A DNA stretch of 50,506 nucleotides from Methylotenera sp. (GTDB lineage: Bacteria; Pseudomonadota; Gammaproteobacteria; Burkholderiales; Methylophilaceae). Below the pieces are notes generated by a model, which was not told the origin of the DNA, did not search any database, and was given only the letters and a program-made list of their open reading frames with translations. Location of the stretch: the NCBI GenBank assembly GCA_023259635.1, contig JALRGX010000148.1:1-50506 (forward strand), given 5' to 3'. This document shows, one piece after another, positions 1 to 10,561 of this stretch. The translations under genes were made by a program, and so were the position numbers. Position 1 is the stretch's first letter. Every line of letters starts with the position of its first letter.

Positions 1-78
1 CGCAGACGCCGTAGAGATAAAATGTTTTTCTTATTTTCTTGCCTGCTTTTAGGTGTTTTAGGAAAACGTCAAAAGTGA
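1..78 (+). CDS. 3' tail of an upstream gene (partial, product unknown; possibly a membrane glycosyltransferase from context)
   Basis: Frame 1 is open from the window edge (RRRRDKMFFLFSCLLLGVLGKRQK*) and its stop overlaps a GTG start at 75, as in a coupled operon. Confidence 0.35.
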   Translation, partial: RRRRRDKMFFLFSCLLLGVLGKRQK

Positions 79-1040
79 ATAGATCCAAGATTTTAATTAC
101 AGGTGCAAATGGATTTGTCGGGCGTTATTTAACGCATCATCTAGCTAATGACGGATTATCAATCAGTTGCGTCATTCGTTCAAAGGTAACACTTGATAAT
201 AAGGTAGATAAAAAAATTATTTTACCTTCGATTGATGGCAGTACTGATTGGGTTGATGCATTAACTGGGTGTGGCTTGGTAATCCATCTTGCTGCTCGCG
301 TACATGTGATGAATGATAGTACTTTAGACCCACTAGCCGAATTTAGAAAAATTAATGTAGAAGGAACTCTTAACCTTGCCCAGCAAGCCGCAAAGGCTGG
401 AATAAAGCGTTTTATTTTTATAAGTTCGATTAAGGTGAATGGTGAAGAAACAGAATATGATCAACCATTTACTGAAGAGCATGCAGTAAACCCGCAAGAT
501 GCTTACGGCCAATCAAAATATGAAGCTGAGCAGGGCCTTATGTTAATTGCAAGGCAAACCGGTATGGAAGTAGTGATTATCAGGCCACCTCTGATATATG
601 GTGCTGGGGTAAAAGCAAATTTTGCAAGCATGCTTAACTACATTAAGCGAGGTGTTCCTTTGCCGCTGGGTGCCATTCATAATAAGCGCAGCTTTGTGTA
701 TTTGGGTAATCTGGTAAGCTTGATCAAGTGCTGTATTGATCATCCGGCAGCGGCGAATCAAGTGTTTCTGGTTTCTGATGGGCATGATCTATCTACTACC
801 GAATTATTGCGTAACTGTGCGCTGGCATTAGGGGTAAAGGCAAGATTACTTCCAGTTCCACAAAGACTGATTGAGATGGGTGCCGCTTTGTTAGGCAGGC
901 GAGCTGTAGCGCAGCGATTATGTGGAAATTTACAGGTGGATATTACCAAGGCGCGTACAATGCTTGGTTGGACGCCACCAGTTTCAGTTGCAGATGGATT
1001 GAAGTTAACTGCTCTTGGTTTGATAGAGATGAATAAGTAA
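75..1040 (+). CDS. NAD-dependent epimerase/dehydratase (SDR, UDP-sugar epimerase-like)
   Basis: ILITGANGFVGRYL Rossmann motif and YGQSKYEAE (YxxxK) catalytic motif; ORF track begins at 39 (TTG) but GTG 75 is the more likely start. Confidence 0.85.
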   Translation: MNRSKILITGANGFVGRYLTHHLANDGLSISCVIRSKVTLDNKVDKKIILPSIDGSTDWVDALTGCGLVIHLAARVHVMNDSTLDPLAEFRKINVEGTLNLAQQAAKAGIKRFIFISSIKVNGEETEYDQPFTEEHAVNPQDAYGQSKYEAEQGLMLIARQTGMEVVIIRPPLIYGAGVKANFASMLNYIKRGVPLPLGAIHNKRSFVYLGNLVSLIKCCIDHPAAANQVFLVSDGHDLSTTELLRNCALALGVKARLLPVPQRLIEMGAALLGRRAVAQRLCGNLQVDITKARTMLGWTPPVSVADGLKLTALGLIEMNK

Positions 1041-1600
1041 TGAAGCGCTTTTTTGATTTATGTTTGTCGCTATTTCTATTTCTATTTTTGTTGGTGCCGA
1101 TACTACTTGTGGCGCTGATGGTGCGCATTACTTCAGACGGCCCCGTGATTTACTGGTCTGACCGGGTAGGGCGCAATAATAAAATTTTTAGAATGCCAAA
1201 GTTTCGCACGATGCGGGCCGATACTCCGGCAGTAGCAACACATTTATTGGCTAATCCTGATCAGTTTTTAACGCCTATAGGGTCTTTTTTACGTAAATCA
1301 AGTTTGGATGAATTGCCGCAATTATGGAGTATTGTGCATGGAGATATGAGTTTTGTAGGCCCGCGTCCTGCGCTGTTTAATCAGGGTGACCTGATTGCAC
1401 TTAGAACGCAGTATGGCGTACATAAGGTGATGCCTGGTTTAACAGGGTGGGCCCAGATTAATGGACGTGATGAATTGCCGATACCGGAAAAAGTTAAGCT
1501 GGAAGTGGAATATATGCAACAGCAGTCTTTTTTGATGGATATTAAAATTATTTTTCTCACTTTTGTAAAGGTTTTGAGAAGAGAAGGCATACAGCATTAG
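1040..1600 (+). CDS. Bacterial sugar transferase (undecaprenyl-phosphate phosphosugar transferase, PglC/WcaJ C-terminal type)
   Basis: N-terminal hydrophobic segment, KFRTMRADT, SSLDELPQLWSIVHGDMSFVGPRPAL, PGLTGWAQINGRDE motifs. Confidence 0.93.
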   Translation: MKRFFDLCLSLFLFLFLLVPILLVALMVRITSDGPVIYWSDRVGRNNKIFRMPKFRTMRADTPAVATHLLANPDQFLTPIGSFLRKSSLDELPQLWSIVHGDMSFVGPRPALFNQGDLIALRTQYGVHKVMPGLTGWAQINGRDELPIPEKVKLEVEYMQQQSFLMDIKIIFLTFVKVLRREGIQH

Positions 1601-1643
1601 AATGGATAGGTAATTAAGGTTAATCTGAATATAAAAAATTATA

Positions 1644-3545
1644 ATGAATAAAATACCGATTAATATTCGCGCATTTATTGCATTGCTGCATGATGTCATC
1701 GTAGCAATCATTGCGTGGTTTGGCGCTTATCTGCTACGTTTTAATTTTGAAATTCCTGCTGAATTTACGTTCAGTATGATGGATTCGGTAATATGGGTAG
1801 TGACTTTACAAGTTTTTGTATTTGTTAGCTTTGGACTTTATCGTGGCGTATGGCGATTTGCGAGTGTTTCCGATCTTAAGCGTATTTTTCTCGCAATTAC
1901 GTCGGCAACAGCCCTGATTATTGTCGGGTTATTCATGATGCAAGCTAACATTGTGATTCCACGTTCGGTAATTATTCTGGATCCGTTACTGCTGATTTTA
2001 ATGATGGGAGGTAGCCGTTTCGCTTACCGCGCTTGGAAAGAGTATCGGTATTACGGTATTACCCTGAAGCAAGGTAGCCCAGTGGTTGTTTTGGGTGCAG
2101 GTGAGGCTGCAGTTGCTTTGGTTAAAGATTTGACGCGAAGTCCACAATGGCGCGTTGTAGGGCTTTTAGATGATGATAGGAGCGTGCTTGGCCGTGAGGT
2201 TTTCGGTGTAAGGGTGTGCGGTGCAATTAATGACTTGAGCGCAGTGAGCAAGCGTTTAAATGTTAATCATGTGATTGTTGCTATGCCATCTGCACAACAT
2301 CAAAACCGCAGAATAGCAATTGAGTTGGCTAACCAACTCGGTTTAGAGGTATTGATAGTACCGGCAATCGATGATTTGATTAGCGGTAAGGTCAGTGTTT
2401 CGCAGATTCGCAAAGTAGATGTTGAGGATCTGCTTGGTCGGGATGCAGTAAGACTTGATTGTTCAGGATTACAAAAATTAATCAATCATCAGGTAGTGCT
2501 TGTAAGCGGTGCAGGTGGGTCCATTGGTTCGGAGCTTTGCCGGCAGATAGTAAAGTTCAATCCTGTAACATTAATTTGTTTGGACATCTCTGAATTTTCA
2601 CTTTATCAGCTCGAACAGGAGCTTAGTTCCAGGCAGCTACCAACCAAGCTTATATATGTAACTACAGATGTTAAGAATAAAGTTAGACTTGATAATTTAA
2701 TTGCACAGTACAAGCCTTCAGTCGTGTTTCATGCGGCAGCCTATAAGCACGTGCCGATGATGGAAAATGGTAACGTCTGGGAAGCACTGTCGAATAATGT
2801 AATAGGCACGCATACCTTAGCTCAGGCATGTAAAGAAGCCGGCGTGGCAAAGTTTGTTCTAATTTCAACAGATAAGGCGGTCAATCCTACCAATGTGATG
2901 GGGGCAAGTAAGCGCCTTGCAGAAATGGTTTGTCAGGGATTGCAGGATGATCTTACAGATGACGCAGTAGGCACGCGTTTTGTTATGGTGCGTTTCGGTA
3001 ATGTATTAGGTAGCAGTGGCAGCGTTATACCGAAATTTCGTGAGCAGATCGCTAAAGGAGGTCCGGTTACAATTACACATCCTGAGATTACGCGTTATTT
3101 CATGTCGATCCCAGAGGCAGCGCAGTTGGTGATGCAGGCTGGATTGATGGGTAAAGGGGGGGAGATTTTTGTGCTTGATATGGGGGAGCCAGTCAAGATT
3201 GCGGCATTAGCTGCGGATATGATCAGACTATCAGGTTTGCAGCAGGATGAGATCAAAATTGAATATGTAGGTTTGCGCCCGGGCGAAAAGCTCTATGAAG
3301 AGCTGCTGGCCGATGATGAGCATACAATGCCGACTCCGCATGAGAAACTCCGTATAGCAAAAGCAAGGCAGTCTGATGCAGTTTGGGTGAAAAAGCTTAT
3401 GAAATGGATAGAAGGTTCTTCTGGAGCAGATGAAAATCTTTTGAAAACGGAACTGGCAATTTGGGTAGAGGAATATAGCCCGCAAATGCAGCTAGATAGT
3501 AAGCCAATTAAATCGATTCAGCTTGAACAGATTACGCTTCATTAA
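1644..3545 (+). CDS. Polysaccharide biosynthesis nucleotide-sugar dehydratase/epimerase (WbpM/CapD/PglF-like)
   Basis: Four N-terminal TM segments, then VVLGAGEAA and VSGAGGSIGSELCRQ Rossmann folds, STDKAVNPTNVMGASKR, MVRFGNVLGSSGSVIPKF. Confidence 0.92.
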   Translation: MNKIPINIRAFIALLHDVIVAIIAWFGAYLLRFNFEIPAEFTFSMMDSVIWVVTLQVFVFVSFGLYRGVWRFASVSDLKRIFLAITSATALIIVGLFMMQANIVIPRSVIILDPLLLILMMGGSRFAYRAWKEYRYYGITLKQGSPVVVLGAGEAAVALVKDLTRSPQWRVVGLLDDDRSVLGREVFGVRVCGAINDLSAVSKRLNVNHVIVAMPSAQHQNRRIAIELANQLGLEVLIVPAIDDLISGKVSVSQIRKVDVEDLLGRDAVRLDCSGLQKLINHQVVLVSGAGGSIGSELCRQIVKFNPVTLICLDISEFSLYQLEQELSSRQLPTKLIYVTTDVKNKVRLDNLIAQYKPSVVFHAAAYKHVPMMENGNVWEALSNNVIGTHTLAQACKEAGVAKFVLISTDKAVNPTNVMGASKRLAEMVCQGLQDDLTDDAVGTRFVMVRFGNVLGSSGSVIPKFREQIAKGGPVTITHPEITRYFMSIPEAAQLVMQAGLMGKGGEIFVLDMGEPVKIAALAADMIRLSGLQQDEIKIEYVGLRPGEKLYEELLADDEHTMPTPHEKLRIAKARQSDAVWVKKLMKWIEGSSGADENLLKTELAIWVEEYSPQMQLDSKPIKSIQLEQITLH

Positions 3546-3574
3546 CAAGCGTGTTTATAAATTGAACAATATCT

Positions 3575-4129
3575 TTGGCAGACGATAAATTGAGTACACC
3601 ACAGCAAATACTAGAACAAGCAGAACTTATTCACTCCACAGAAGTAATTGCAGCTGCAATCAGTCGGCTGGGCGAGGAAATATCAAGTGTGCTGAAAAAT
3701 ACAAACCCGATAGTTTTATGTGTAGTAAGCGGCGGTATCGTTTTTTCCGGACAGTTATTAACACGGTTGGACTTCCCCCTGGAATTAGACTACGTACATG
3801 CCAGCCGTTATCATACTGCAACGGTAGGCAGCATGCTGACCTGGGAAGCATTGCCGCGACTGGATATGAACAACCGTACTATATTGCTTGTGGATGATAT
3901 TCTTGACGAAGGCATTACGTTAAAAGCTATTCAGAATAAGTGTTTTGAGTTAGGTGCAGCAAAAGTATTCTGTGCGGTACTGGTAGAAAAACTGCTCAAT
4001 CAGGCAAAGCCAATTGCTGCTGACTTTGTTGGGCTGGAAGTACCAAATCGTTACGTTTTTGGTTATGGTATGGACGCATATGGGTGGTGGCGTAATTTAC
4101 CTGCTATCTATGCCTTAAAATCAATATAG
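3575..4129 (+). CDS. Hypoxanthine-guanine phosphoribosyltransferase family protein
   Basis: PRPP motif ILLVDDILDEGITL and VVSGGIVFSGQL; TTG start in the ORF track. Confidence 0.8.
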   Translation: MADDKLSTPQQILEQAELIHSTEVIAAAISRLGEEISSVLKNTNPIVLCVVSGGIVFSGQLLTRLDFPLELDYVHASRYHTATVGSMLTWEALPRLDMNNRTILLVDDILDEGITLKAIQNKCFELGAAKVFCAVLVEKLLNQAKPIAADFVGLEVPNRYVFGYGMDAYGWWRNLPAIYALKSI

Positions 4130-4331
4130 TTCTGAATATATCATTGGCACTTTTATTATCTGGGGCCCTGTCATAAAATTGACGTAAAAGTTAATTTATG
4201 AACACTCCCATATGCTTTTTTGCGGCAATAATTTATGTAAATTATTGTTAATAATGTGCTTTTAGTTCTGGCCTCTCTTTTGCGTACGCTAATTCAATAT
4301 GCTTTCATGCCTATCGAGTGGAGGATCAAAT

Positions 4332-5102
4332 ATGGAGATAGAAGTTAAAAGTTACTATCTGGATAAATTGTTTTCAACTATCCAGTGTTCCAAACAAATA
4401 AAAAAACATATCGATTTTTTTGCTTGGATGCAGAATTCTGTTTCAGAATTTATTCCGCACGACGCACTCCTGGCAGTTTGGGGGAACTTTAAGGATGGCG
4501 CAGATAATGCAAAGCTTCAGTATGATGTAGCTTCCAATGTAGATGGATTTAATACCAAGGCAATGATGGGAGCCTCTAAAGAGGTAAATCAGTGTTTGGC
4601 TTATCTATATGAGCTATGGCTGGATAATAACCGTCATTTCTTTGTGCTCAACAGTTTTGGGACAAGCGAGTTTGATTGCAAGTTCCGGATGATATTCCCT
4701 GATTTACCACAAGAACTTAATTCATTGCTAGTGTATGGAATAAGTGACCTGCGTGGCGGCAATGATTGTCTGTATGTATTTTTTAGTAAATATAATAAGT
4801 TTCAGACTAAAAGTTCAGTAATGGATTTCATAATGCCGCACATTGATCATTCACTAAGAAAAATACAACATCTGGGGCCAATTAAAACTCTATCTAAAAT
4901 AAGATTGTCGTTAAACATGTCATGTTTGACTGAGAGAGAGTTGGAAGTGATTGAATGGATCAAGGCGGGTAAAACCAATCAGGAAGCTGCGATAATTTTA
5001 AGCATCACTCAAAACACAGTAAAAAGTCATCTCAAAAGAATTTATCAAAAATTAAATGTGACTAAGCGTGCGCAGGCTGTGGCGCTCTTAGCCAAACATT
5101 AA
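4332..5102 (+). CDS. epsA: LuxR-family transcriptional regulator, EpsA-like (XrtB/PEP-CTERM-associated type)
   Basis: C-terminal LuxR HTH LTERELEVIEWIKAGKTNQEAAIILSITQNTVKSHLKRIYQKL; RBS gagtggagg before ATG 4332; adjacent to EPS genes, resembling the EpsA regulators of methylotrophs. Confidence 0.65.
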   Translation: MEIEVKSYYLDKLFSTIQCSKQIKKHIDFFAWMQNSVSEFIPHDALLAVWGNFKDGADNAKLQYDVASNVDGFNTKAMMGASKEVNQCLAYLYELWLDNNRHFFVLNSFGTSEFDCKFRMIFPDLPQELNSLLVYGISDLRGGNDCLYVFFSKYNKFQTKSSVMDFIMPHIDHSLRKIQHLGPIKTLSKIRLSLNMSCLTERELEVIEWIKAGKTNQEAAIILSITQNTVKSHLKRIYQKLNVTKRAQAVALLAKH

Positions 5103-5366
5103 TCTACATGTTATTTTAGACCAGACAGAAAATATTGGTATTAACGAAATTCAGTCTTTCCTGAATATTTCTATTGCAAACGGCCATTTGTACGAATATT
5201 TTTTAACCTTAAATCCTATCAATGGCTTTCGGTGACTTTTAAAAAGTTGCCGTCTGCTTTTCGTAGTACAATGAGTCTCGTTCTGAGAAATGCCCACTAA
5301 AGAGAATGTTCAGTAACTTTAAACGGGGTTTTTGACTGTTTGAATTTTTGATGGAACTCAATTTGA

Positions 5367-5451
5367 TGGTGCCCAAAAGAGGACTCGAACCTCCACATCT
5401 TTCGATACTAGTACCTGAAACTAGCGCGTCTACCAATTCCGCCATCTGGGC
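5367..5451 (-). tRNA. tRNA-Leu (anticodon CAG), CCA encoded
   Basis: GCCCAGATGGCGGAATTGGTAGACGCG...CTAGTTTCAGGTACTAG...GGTTCGAGTCCTCTTTTGGGCACCA folds as a class II tRNA. Confidence 0.96.
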
Positions 5452-5518
5452 TTTTTTCTGCGAAATAACTATACTGCAGCAAAGAGACGCAATTTTATAT
5501 TAAAGGCAGGCTTTGTCA

Positions 5519-7969
5519 ATGACAAAACACAAAAATAAAAGTAAAAGAAGAAATAATGATCCTCATGCAGCTCGTGAAGCAAGCCGTTATGAAACGCCGC
5601 TGCCGAGCCGCGAATTTATTCTAGCCACAATGACAGAACAAGGGGTTCCGCTAAGCGTAGAGCAGCTTTATATATTGCTGGATATCAGTGACAACGAGCG
5701 TGAAATATTCAACCGACGCCTTGGTGCAATGGAGCGCGAAGGCCAGATCATGCGGAACAGGAAAGGTGCCCTCTGCATTACCGATAAGCTGGATTTAATA
5801 GCAGGTGTGGTACAGGGGCACCCGGATGGATTCGGCTTCCTGATTCCTGATGACAAAACCAAGACCAATGGTGAGGATTTATTCTTAAGCCCTAAGGAAA
5901 TGTCTCAGGTGATGCATGGCGACCGCGCCATGGTGCGCATGAGCGGCTTGGATAGAAGAGGGCGGCCGGAAGGTAAAATCGTTGAGGTGCTGGAGCGCCG
6001 CACCCAAAGACTGGTGGGACGTGTGATTCAATCCAGCGGTGTGACAATTGTTGCAGCAGAAGACAAACGTATTAACCAGGATGTTTTGATTCCATACCAT
6101 CTGGATATGGGAGCAAAATCAGGCCAGGTGGTGATGGTGGAATTAACTGAGCAGCCATCAGCTCACGCGCAGCCAATGGGGAAAATCACCGAGATTTTAG
6201 GCAATTATGCAGATAGCGGCATGGAGATTGAAATTGCTTTACGCAAACATAATCTGCCGCATCAGTTCAGCGCTGATGCGATAAAACTGGCTGAATCCTA
6301 TCCCAAGCTGGTACGTGAGGATGATTTTAAAGGACGGATAGATAGCCGTGAAATGCCGCTGATCACGATTGACGGAGAAACAGCGCGTGATTTTGATGAT
6401 GCTGTATATGCGGAGCCCCAGGGTAAGGGCTGGCGTCTGGTTGTGGCAATTGCTGATGTGAGTTTTTACGTAAAACCAAAAGACGCTCTGGATAAAGAAG
6501 CTTATGACCGTGGTAATTCAGTCTATTTTCCACGCCGTGTAATACCAATGCTGCCAGAGGCTTTATCGAATGGGTTATGCTCGCTGAACCCTGATGTTGA
6601 GCGTTTATGCATGATTTGCGACATGCAGATCGATGGCCATGGCATCGTCAAGCAATACAAGTTTTACCCCTCGGTCATGCGCTCTAAAGCGCGTATGACA
6701 TACAGCAAAGTCTATGACATTCTGCAAAATCCTGAGGGTGAACTGGCTAAAGAATATGAATGGCTGAACCCGCATTTACAGAACTTGTACAGTGTTTATC
6801 AGTTGCTGATCAAGCAACGTGAAAAACGTGGTGCCATTGAGTTTGAATCATCAGAAACGATCATGCTGTTCAATGAAGACGGCAAGATTGAACGCATTGA
6901 ACCAAGTTTGCGTAATGAAGCACATCGACTGATTGAAGAGTGCATGCTTGCCGCCAACGTTTGTGCGTCAGAATTCCTGAAAAAACATGAGCATCCGGCC
7001 TTGTATCGCATCCATGAAGGGCCAACGCCAGAGAAACTCGAACTTTTACGTACATTCATGGCTGAATTTGGCTTTGGCGTAGGCGGTGGCGATTCTCCAC
7101 AGGCCAAAGATTATTGCAAGCTGCTTGATCTTATTAAAGACCGCCCCGACGCCCAGTTGCTGCAAACCGTATTGTTGCGCTCCATGCAGCAGGCAGTCTA
7201 TAGCCCGGATAACGTAGGGCACTTTGGTCTGGCATATGAGGCATACGCACACTTTACCTCCCCGATACGGCGTTATCCTGATTTGCTGATACATCGGGCG
7301 ATCAAGGCTGTATTGAATGGCGATAAATACAAAGCGGGTGATTGGAATGAATTGGGCATCCATTGCTCAATGACCGAGCGTCGTGCCGATGATGCAACCC
7401 GCGATGTCACCAATTGGCTGAAATGCTTTTATATGCAGGATCGTATCGGTGAAGTGTTTGAAGGTACGGTTGCCGGCGTTACCAGCTTTGGTTTGTTCGT
7501 TGCATTGGATGGCGTATATGTTGAGGGATTGCTGCACGTAACCGAGCTTGGCAATGATTATTTCCACTATGACAAAGCTCGCCATGAAATGGCGGGGGAG
7601 CGCACTGGTGTGCGCTACCGTTTAGGTGACCGCTTAACGGTAAAATTGGTGCGTGTTGATTTGGAAACCACAAAAATTGATTTCACTTTAGTGAATAAAA
7701 CCAATGAGTTGGAAGTTAATCGTAATGTTGAATCTGCAAAAGGTGTTGCACAAGTTAAAACAAGCGTTAAAAGCAAAACTGCGGTAAAATCCACGCCTAA
7801 ATTTGAAAGCAGTAGATCTGAACTGGCATTGGGTGCCAAGCCGGCACGTAGGTCAACTAAACGCCCTGTAGCTGCAGGTAATACTTCAACAAAACCCAAG
7901 TCTGATAATAATTCTATTAAATCTAAAAAAGTGATTAAAAAAACCACTAAACGTAAGGTGAGAAAATGA
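5519..7969 (+). CDS. rnr: Ribonuclease R
   Basis: RNB motif [40 protein letters not shown]-terminal S1 domain and Lys-rich tail; ATG 5519 preferred over TTG 5513. Confidence 0.96.
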   Translation: MTKHKNKSKRRNNDPHAAREASRYETPLPSREFILATMTEQGVPLSVEQLYILLDISDNEREIFNRRLGAMEREGQIMRNRKGALCITDKLDLIAGVVQGHPDGFGFLIPDDKTKTNGEDLFLSPKEMSQVMHGDRAMVRMSGLDRRGRPEGKIVEVLERRTQRLVGRVIQSSGVTIVAAEDKRINQDVLIPYHLDMGAKSGQVVMVELTEQPSAHAQPMGKITEILGNYADSGMEIEIALRKHNLPHQFSADAIKLAESYPKLVREDDFKGRIDSREMPLITIDGETARDFDDAVYAEPQGKGWRLVVAIADVSFYVKPKDALDKEAYDRGNSVYFPRRVIPMLPEALSNGLCSLNPDVERLCMICDMQIDGHGIVKQYKFYPSVMRSKARMTYSKVYDILQNPEGELAKEYEWLNPHLQNLYSVYQLLIKQREKRGAIEFESSETIMLFNEDGKIERIEPSLRNEAHRLIEECMLAANVCASEFLKKHEHPALYRIHEGPTPEKLELLRTFMAEFGFGVGGGDSPQAKDYCKLLDLIKDRPDAQLLQTVLLRSMQQAVYSPDNVGHFGLAYEAYAHFTSPIRRYPDLLIHRAIKAVLNGDKYKAGDWNELGIHCSMTERRADDATRDVTNWLKCFYMQDRIGEVFEGTVAGVTSFGLFVALDGVYVEGLLHVTELGNDYFHYDKARHEMAGERTGVRYRLGDRLTVKLVRVDLETTKIDFTLVNKTNELEVNRNVESAKGVAQVKTSVKSKTAVKSTPKFESSRSELALGAKPARRSTKRPVAAGNTSTKPKSDNNSIKSKKVIKKTTKRKVRK

Positions 7970-8715
7970 GTGATGCACGTATCCTGTTTGGCTTTCATGC
8001 TGTATTGAGCCGTTTACGCCAACATAGTGCGAGTGTGCAGGAGATTTTAATTGATCGTGATCGTGTAGATGCGCGTATGAAAGACCTTCTAAACATGGCT
8101 GAGTCTGCCGATGTGCGTGTCATGCAGGTTGAGCGTTCGCGTCTTGACGGAATTGCCGGCATAAATGGCCGTCACCAGGGCGTTATTGCTCGCGTGGTAG
8201 ATACGCCAATCCCGTACAAGGATATTCATGACATCCTGGAATCCGATCTTACAGAGCCGCCGTTTTTCCTGATTCTTGATGGTGTTGAAGACCCGCACAA
8301 CTTGGGCGCTTGCCTGCGTGTAGCTGATGCCATGGGTGTGCATGCGGTAATTGCGCCTAAAGATAGAGCGGTAGGCCTCAATGCCACCGTACGTAAAGTA
8401 GCTTGCGGTGCGGCAGAAACCGTACCGTTTATTGCTGTGACCAACCTAGCCAGAACCATTCGTGAGTTGAAAGAGGCAGGGGTGTTCGTGGTAGGCACCA
8501 CAATGGATGCCCCAAGTAACTTACACAATACCAAACTGGATGGTCCGATTGCACTTGTGTTAGGTGCTGAGGGTGATGGCATGCGCCGTTTAACAACAGA
8601 GGCTTGTGATGCGCTTATTACAATTCCGATGTATGGCTCGGTAGAAAGCCTGAATGTGAGTGTAGCCAGCGGTATTTGCCTGTATGAAATACGTCGCCAG
8701 CGGTCAGCAATTTAA
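7966..8715 (+). CDS. rlmB: 23S rRNA (guanosine-2'-O-)-methyltransferase RlmB
   Basis: SPOUT motifs [57 protein letters not shown]; overlaps the rnr stop. Confidence 0.96.
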   Translation: MSDARILFGFHAVLSRLRQHSASVQEILIDRDRVDARMKDLLNMAESADVRVMQVERSRLDGIAGINGRHQGVIARVVDTPIPYKDIHDILESDLTEPPFFLILDGVEDPHNLGACLRVADAMGVHAVIAPKDRAVGLNATVRKVACGAAETVPFIAVTNLARTIRELKEAGVFVVGTTMDAPSNLHNTKLDGPIALVLGAEGDGMRRLTTEACDALITIPMYGSVESLNVSVASGICLYEIRRQRSAI

Positions 8716-8747
8716 TTGTTAAGGAATTTCTGATTTATTTTCATTGG

Positions 8748-8834
8748 GTCATTGTGAGCAAGGTGAAGCAATTCATGCATTTGTAGCAATCAATGCCTTA
8801 TGGATTGCCGCGTCGCTTTGATCCTCGCAATGAC
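8748..8834. repeat. REP/MITE-like palindromic intergenic repeat, copy 1
   Basis: gtcattgtgagcaaggtgaagcaatt...tggattgccgcgtcgctttgatcctcgcaatgac, imperfect long inverted repeat. Confidence 0.7.
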
Positions 8835-8918
8835 TGAATATTGTCGCTGCGGTAGCGTTAGCCCGTGGCAGTCCAGAAAAAATAACACACAAGGAAATGT
8901 TGGTTTATTTTTTACCTG

Positions 8919-8997
8919 GTCATTGTGAACGAAATGAAGCAATCCATATATGTGTCAGCATGTTATGAATTGCCGTTGCTTTGTCCTTCGCTATGAC
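8919..8997. repeat. REP/MITE-like palindromic intergenic repeat, copy 2 (diverged)
   Basis: gtcattgtgaacgaaatgaagcaatccata...tgaattgccgttgctttgtccttcgctatgac, same layout as copy 1. Confidence 0.65.
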
Positions 8998-9053
8998 GGA
9001 ACAAGTCAGTGCTGTCTCTTTAAAACGGCTTTATAGTCGTTTTTTCTTGCCGA

Positions 9054-10541
9054 TTATTTAGCCAGCTTCAAGGTTTGCAACGTTCGTTCGCGTACCCGTT
9101 TTAGCAGGCTGGCATCATCAACCAATGATTCGCCATAGCTTGGTACCAATGCTTTTAATTTTTGCTGCCATTCCGGATTTTTTAACTCGGTTCTAAAGCA
9201 ACGTTCAATTACATCGATCATTGCCTGTACTGAAACAGAGGCGCCGGGTGAAGCGCCTAACAGCGCGGCAATACTACCGTCTTGCGCGCTTACGATTTCG
9301 GTGCCGAATTCAAGCTTGCCACCCTTAGTGTCGCACTTCTTAATGATTTGCACACGCTTGCCGGCATCTTGCAGGTGCCAGTTGCTATCTTTAGCTTGCG
9401 GATAAAAGTTACGCAGAGTTTTCATACGTGACGCATGTGTCTGCAGTGCTTCACCTATCAGATAACGTGTCAGGTCAAAACTATGCCAGGCAACGCTCAG
9501 CAAGGGTTTCAAATTGTCTAGTCTGATAGACTTGAATAAATCCAGATATGAACCTTGCTTTAAGAATTTAGTGGTAAAACCTGCATATGGGCCAAATAGC
9601 AAGGACGGCTGACCATTGATGATTCTTGTGTCTAGATGCGGCACTGACATTGGCGGCGCGCCGAGCGCGGCCTTGCCATAGACTTTACTGTGGTGCTGCT
9701 TGATAACCTCAGGGTCGCTGCACACCAGCCATTGACCGCTGACAGGAAACCCTCCATAGCCCTTACTTTCCGGTATGCCTGATTTTTGTAACAGTTTCAA
9801 TGCACCGCCACCTGCACCAAGAAATACAAAGCCAGCATCAATGCTTGATGTTGCGTTATTATTTATATTCTTCAATTCAACCAGCCAGCGGCCGTTATTG
9901 TTTTGTTTTAATGCAGTTACTTCGGTATCAAGGGAGAGCGTGAAATTATTTCTGGCCTGCAGGGAGCTAATCAGGCTACGGGTCAGGGCGCCAAAATTCA
10001 CATCGCTGCCATAAGCAACACGAGTGGCAGCAAGCGGTAGCTTGTTGCTATCTCTTTGTTGCATTATCAGCGGCATCCATGCTTTCAAGGTTGCTTCATC
10101 ATCGCTAAATTCCATATCCTGAAACAAGTGATGCGCTTTAAGCGCAGCATGGCGCTTACGTAAAAAATCGACATCAGCATCGCCCCAGACAAAACTCAGA
10201 TGCGGTACGGCATTAATGAAGTTTTGCGGAGTTGGCAATATATTCTTTTCGACTAATGATGACCAAAGCTGCAAAGAAACTTCAAAGGAAGCATTAATCG
10301 CTAACGCACGGTTGATTTCAACGTTCCCGGCCGCATCCATCGGGGTGTAATTTAATTCACAGTAACCGGCATGGCCGGTACCGGCATTGTTCCAGGCATC
10401 TGTACTTTCGGTAGCTGCGCCAGATTGGCGTTCTACCATCATGATATTTAATGAGGAATCCAGTTCCGATAACAATGTGGCCAAAGTTGCACTCATCACA
10501 CCGCTACCGACTAATAGCACATCTACTTTTTGATTATTCAT
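9054..10541 (-). CDS. mqo: Malate:quinone oxidoreductase
   Basis: VDVLLVGSGVMSATLATLLSELD, NNAGTGHAGYCELNYTP, GFPVSGQWLVCSDP, LFGPYAGFTTKFLK. Confidence 0.95.
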   Translation of the reverse strand: MNNQKVDVLLVGSGVMSATLATLLSELDSSLNIMMVERQSGAATESTDAWNNAGTGHAGYCELNYTPMDAAGNVEINRALAINASFEVSLQLWSSLVEKNILPTPQNFINAVPHLSFVWGDADVDFLRKRHAALKAHHLFQDMEFSDDEATLKAWMPLIMQQRDSNKLPLAATRVAYGSDVNFGALTRSLISSLQARNNFTLSLDTEVTALKQNNNGRWLVELKNINNNATSSIDAGFVFLGAGGGALKLLQKSGIPESKGYGGFPVSGQWLVCSDPEVIKQHHSKVYGKAALGAPPMSVPHLDTRIINGQPSLLFGPYAGFTTKFLKQGSYLDLFKSIRLDNLKPLLSVAWHSFDLTRYLIGEALQTHASRMKTLRNFYPQAKDSNWHLQDAGKRVQIIKKCDTKGGKLEFGTEIVSAQDGSIAALLGASPGASVSVQAMIDVIERCFRTELKNPEWQQKLKALVPSYGESLVDDASLLKRVRERTLQTLKLAK

Positions 10542-10561
10542 ATGGCAAAGGTTAAGTCAAA

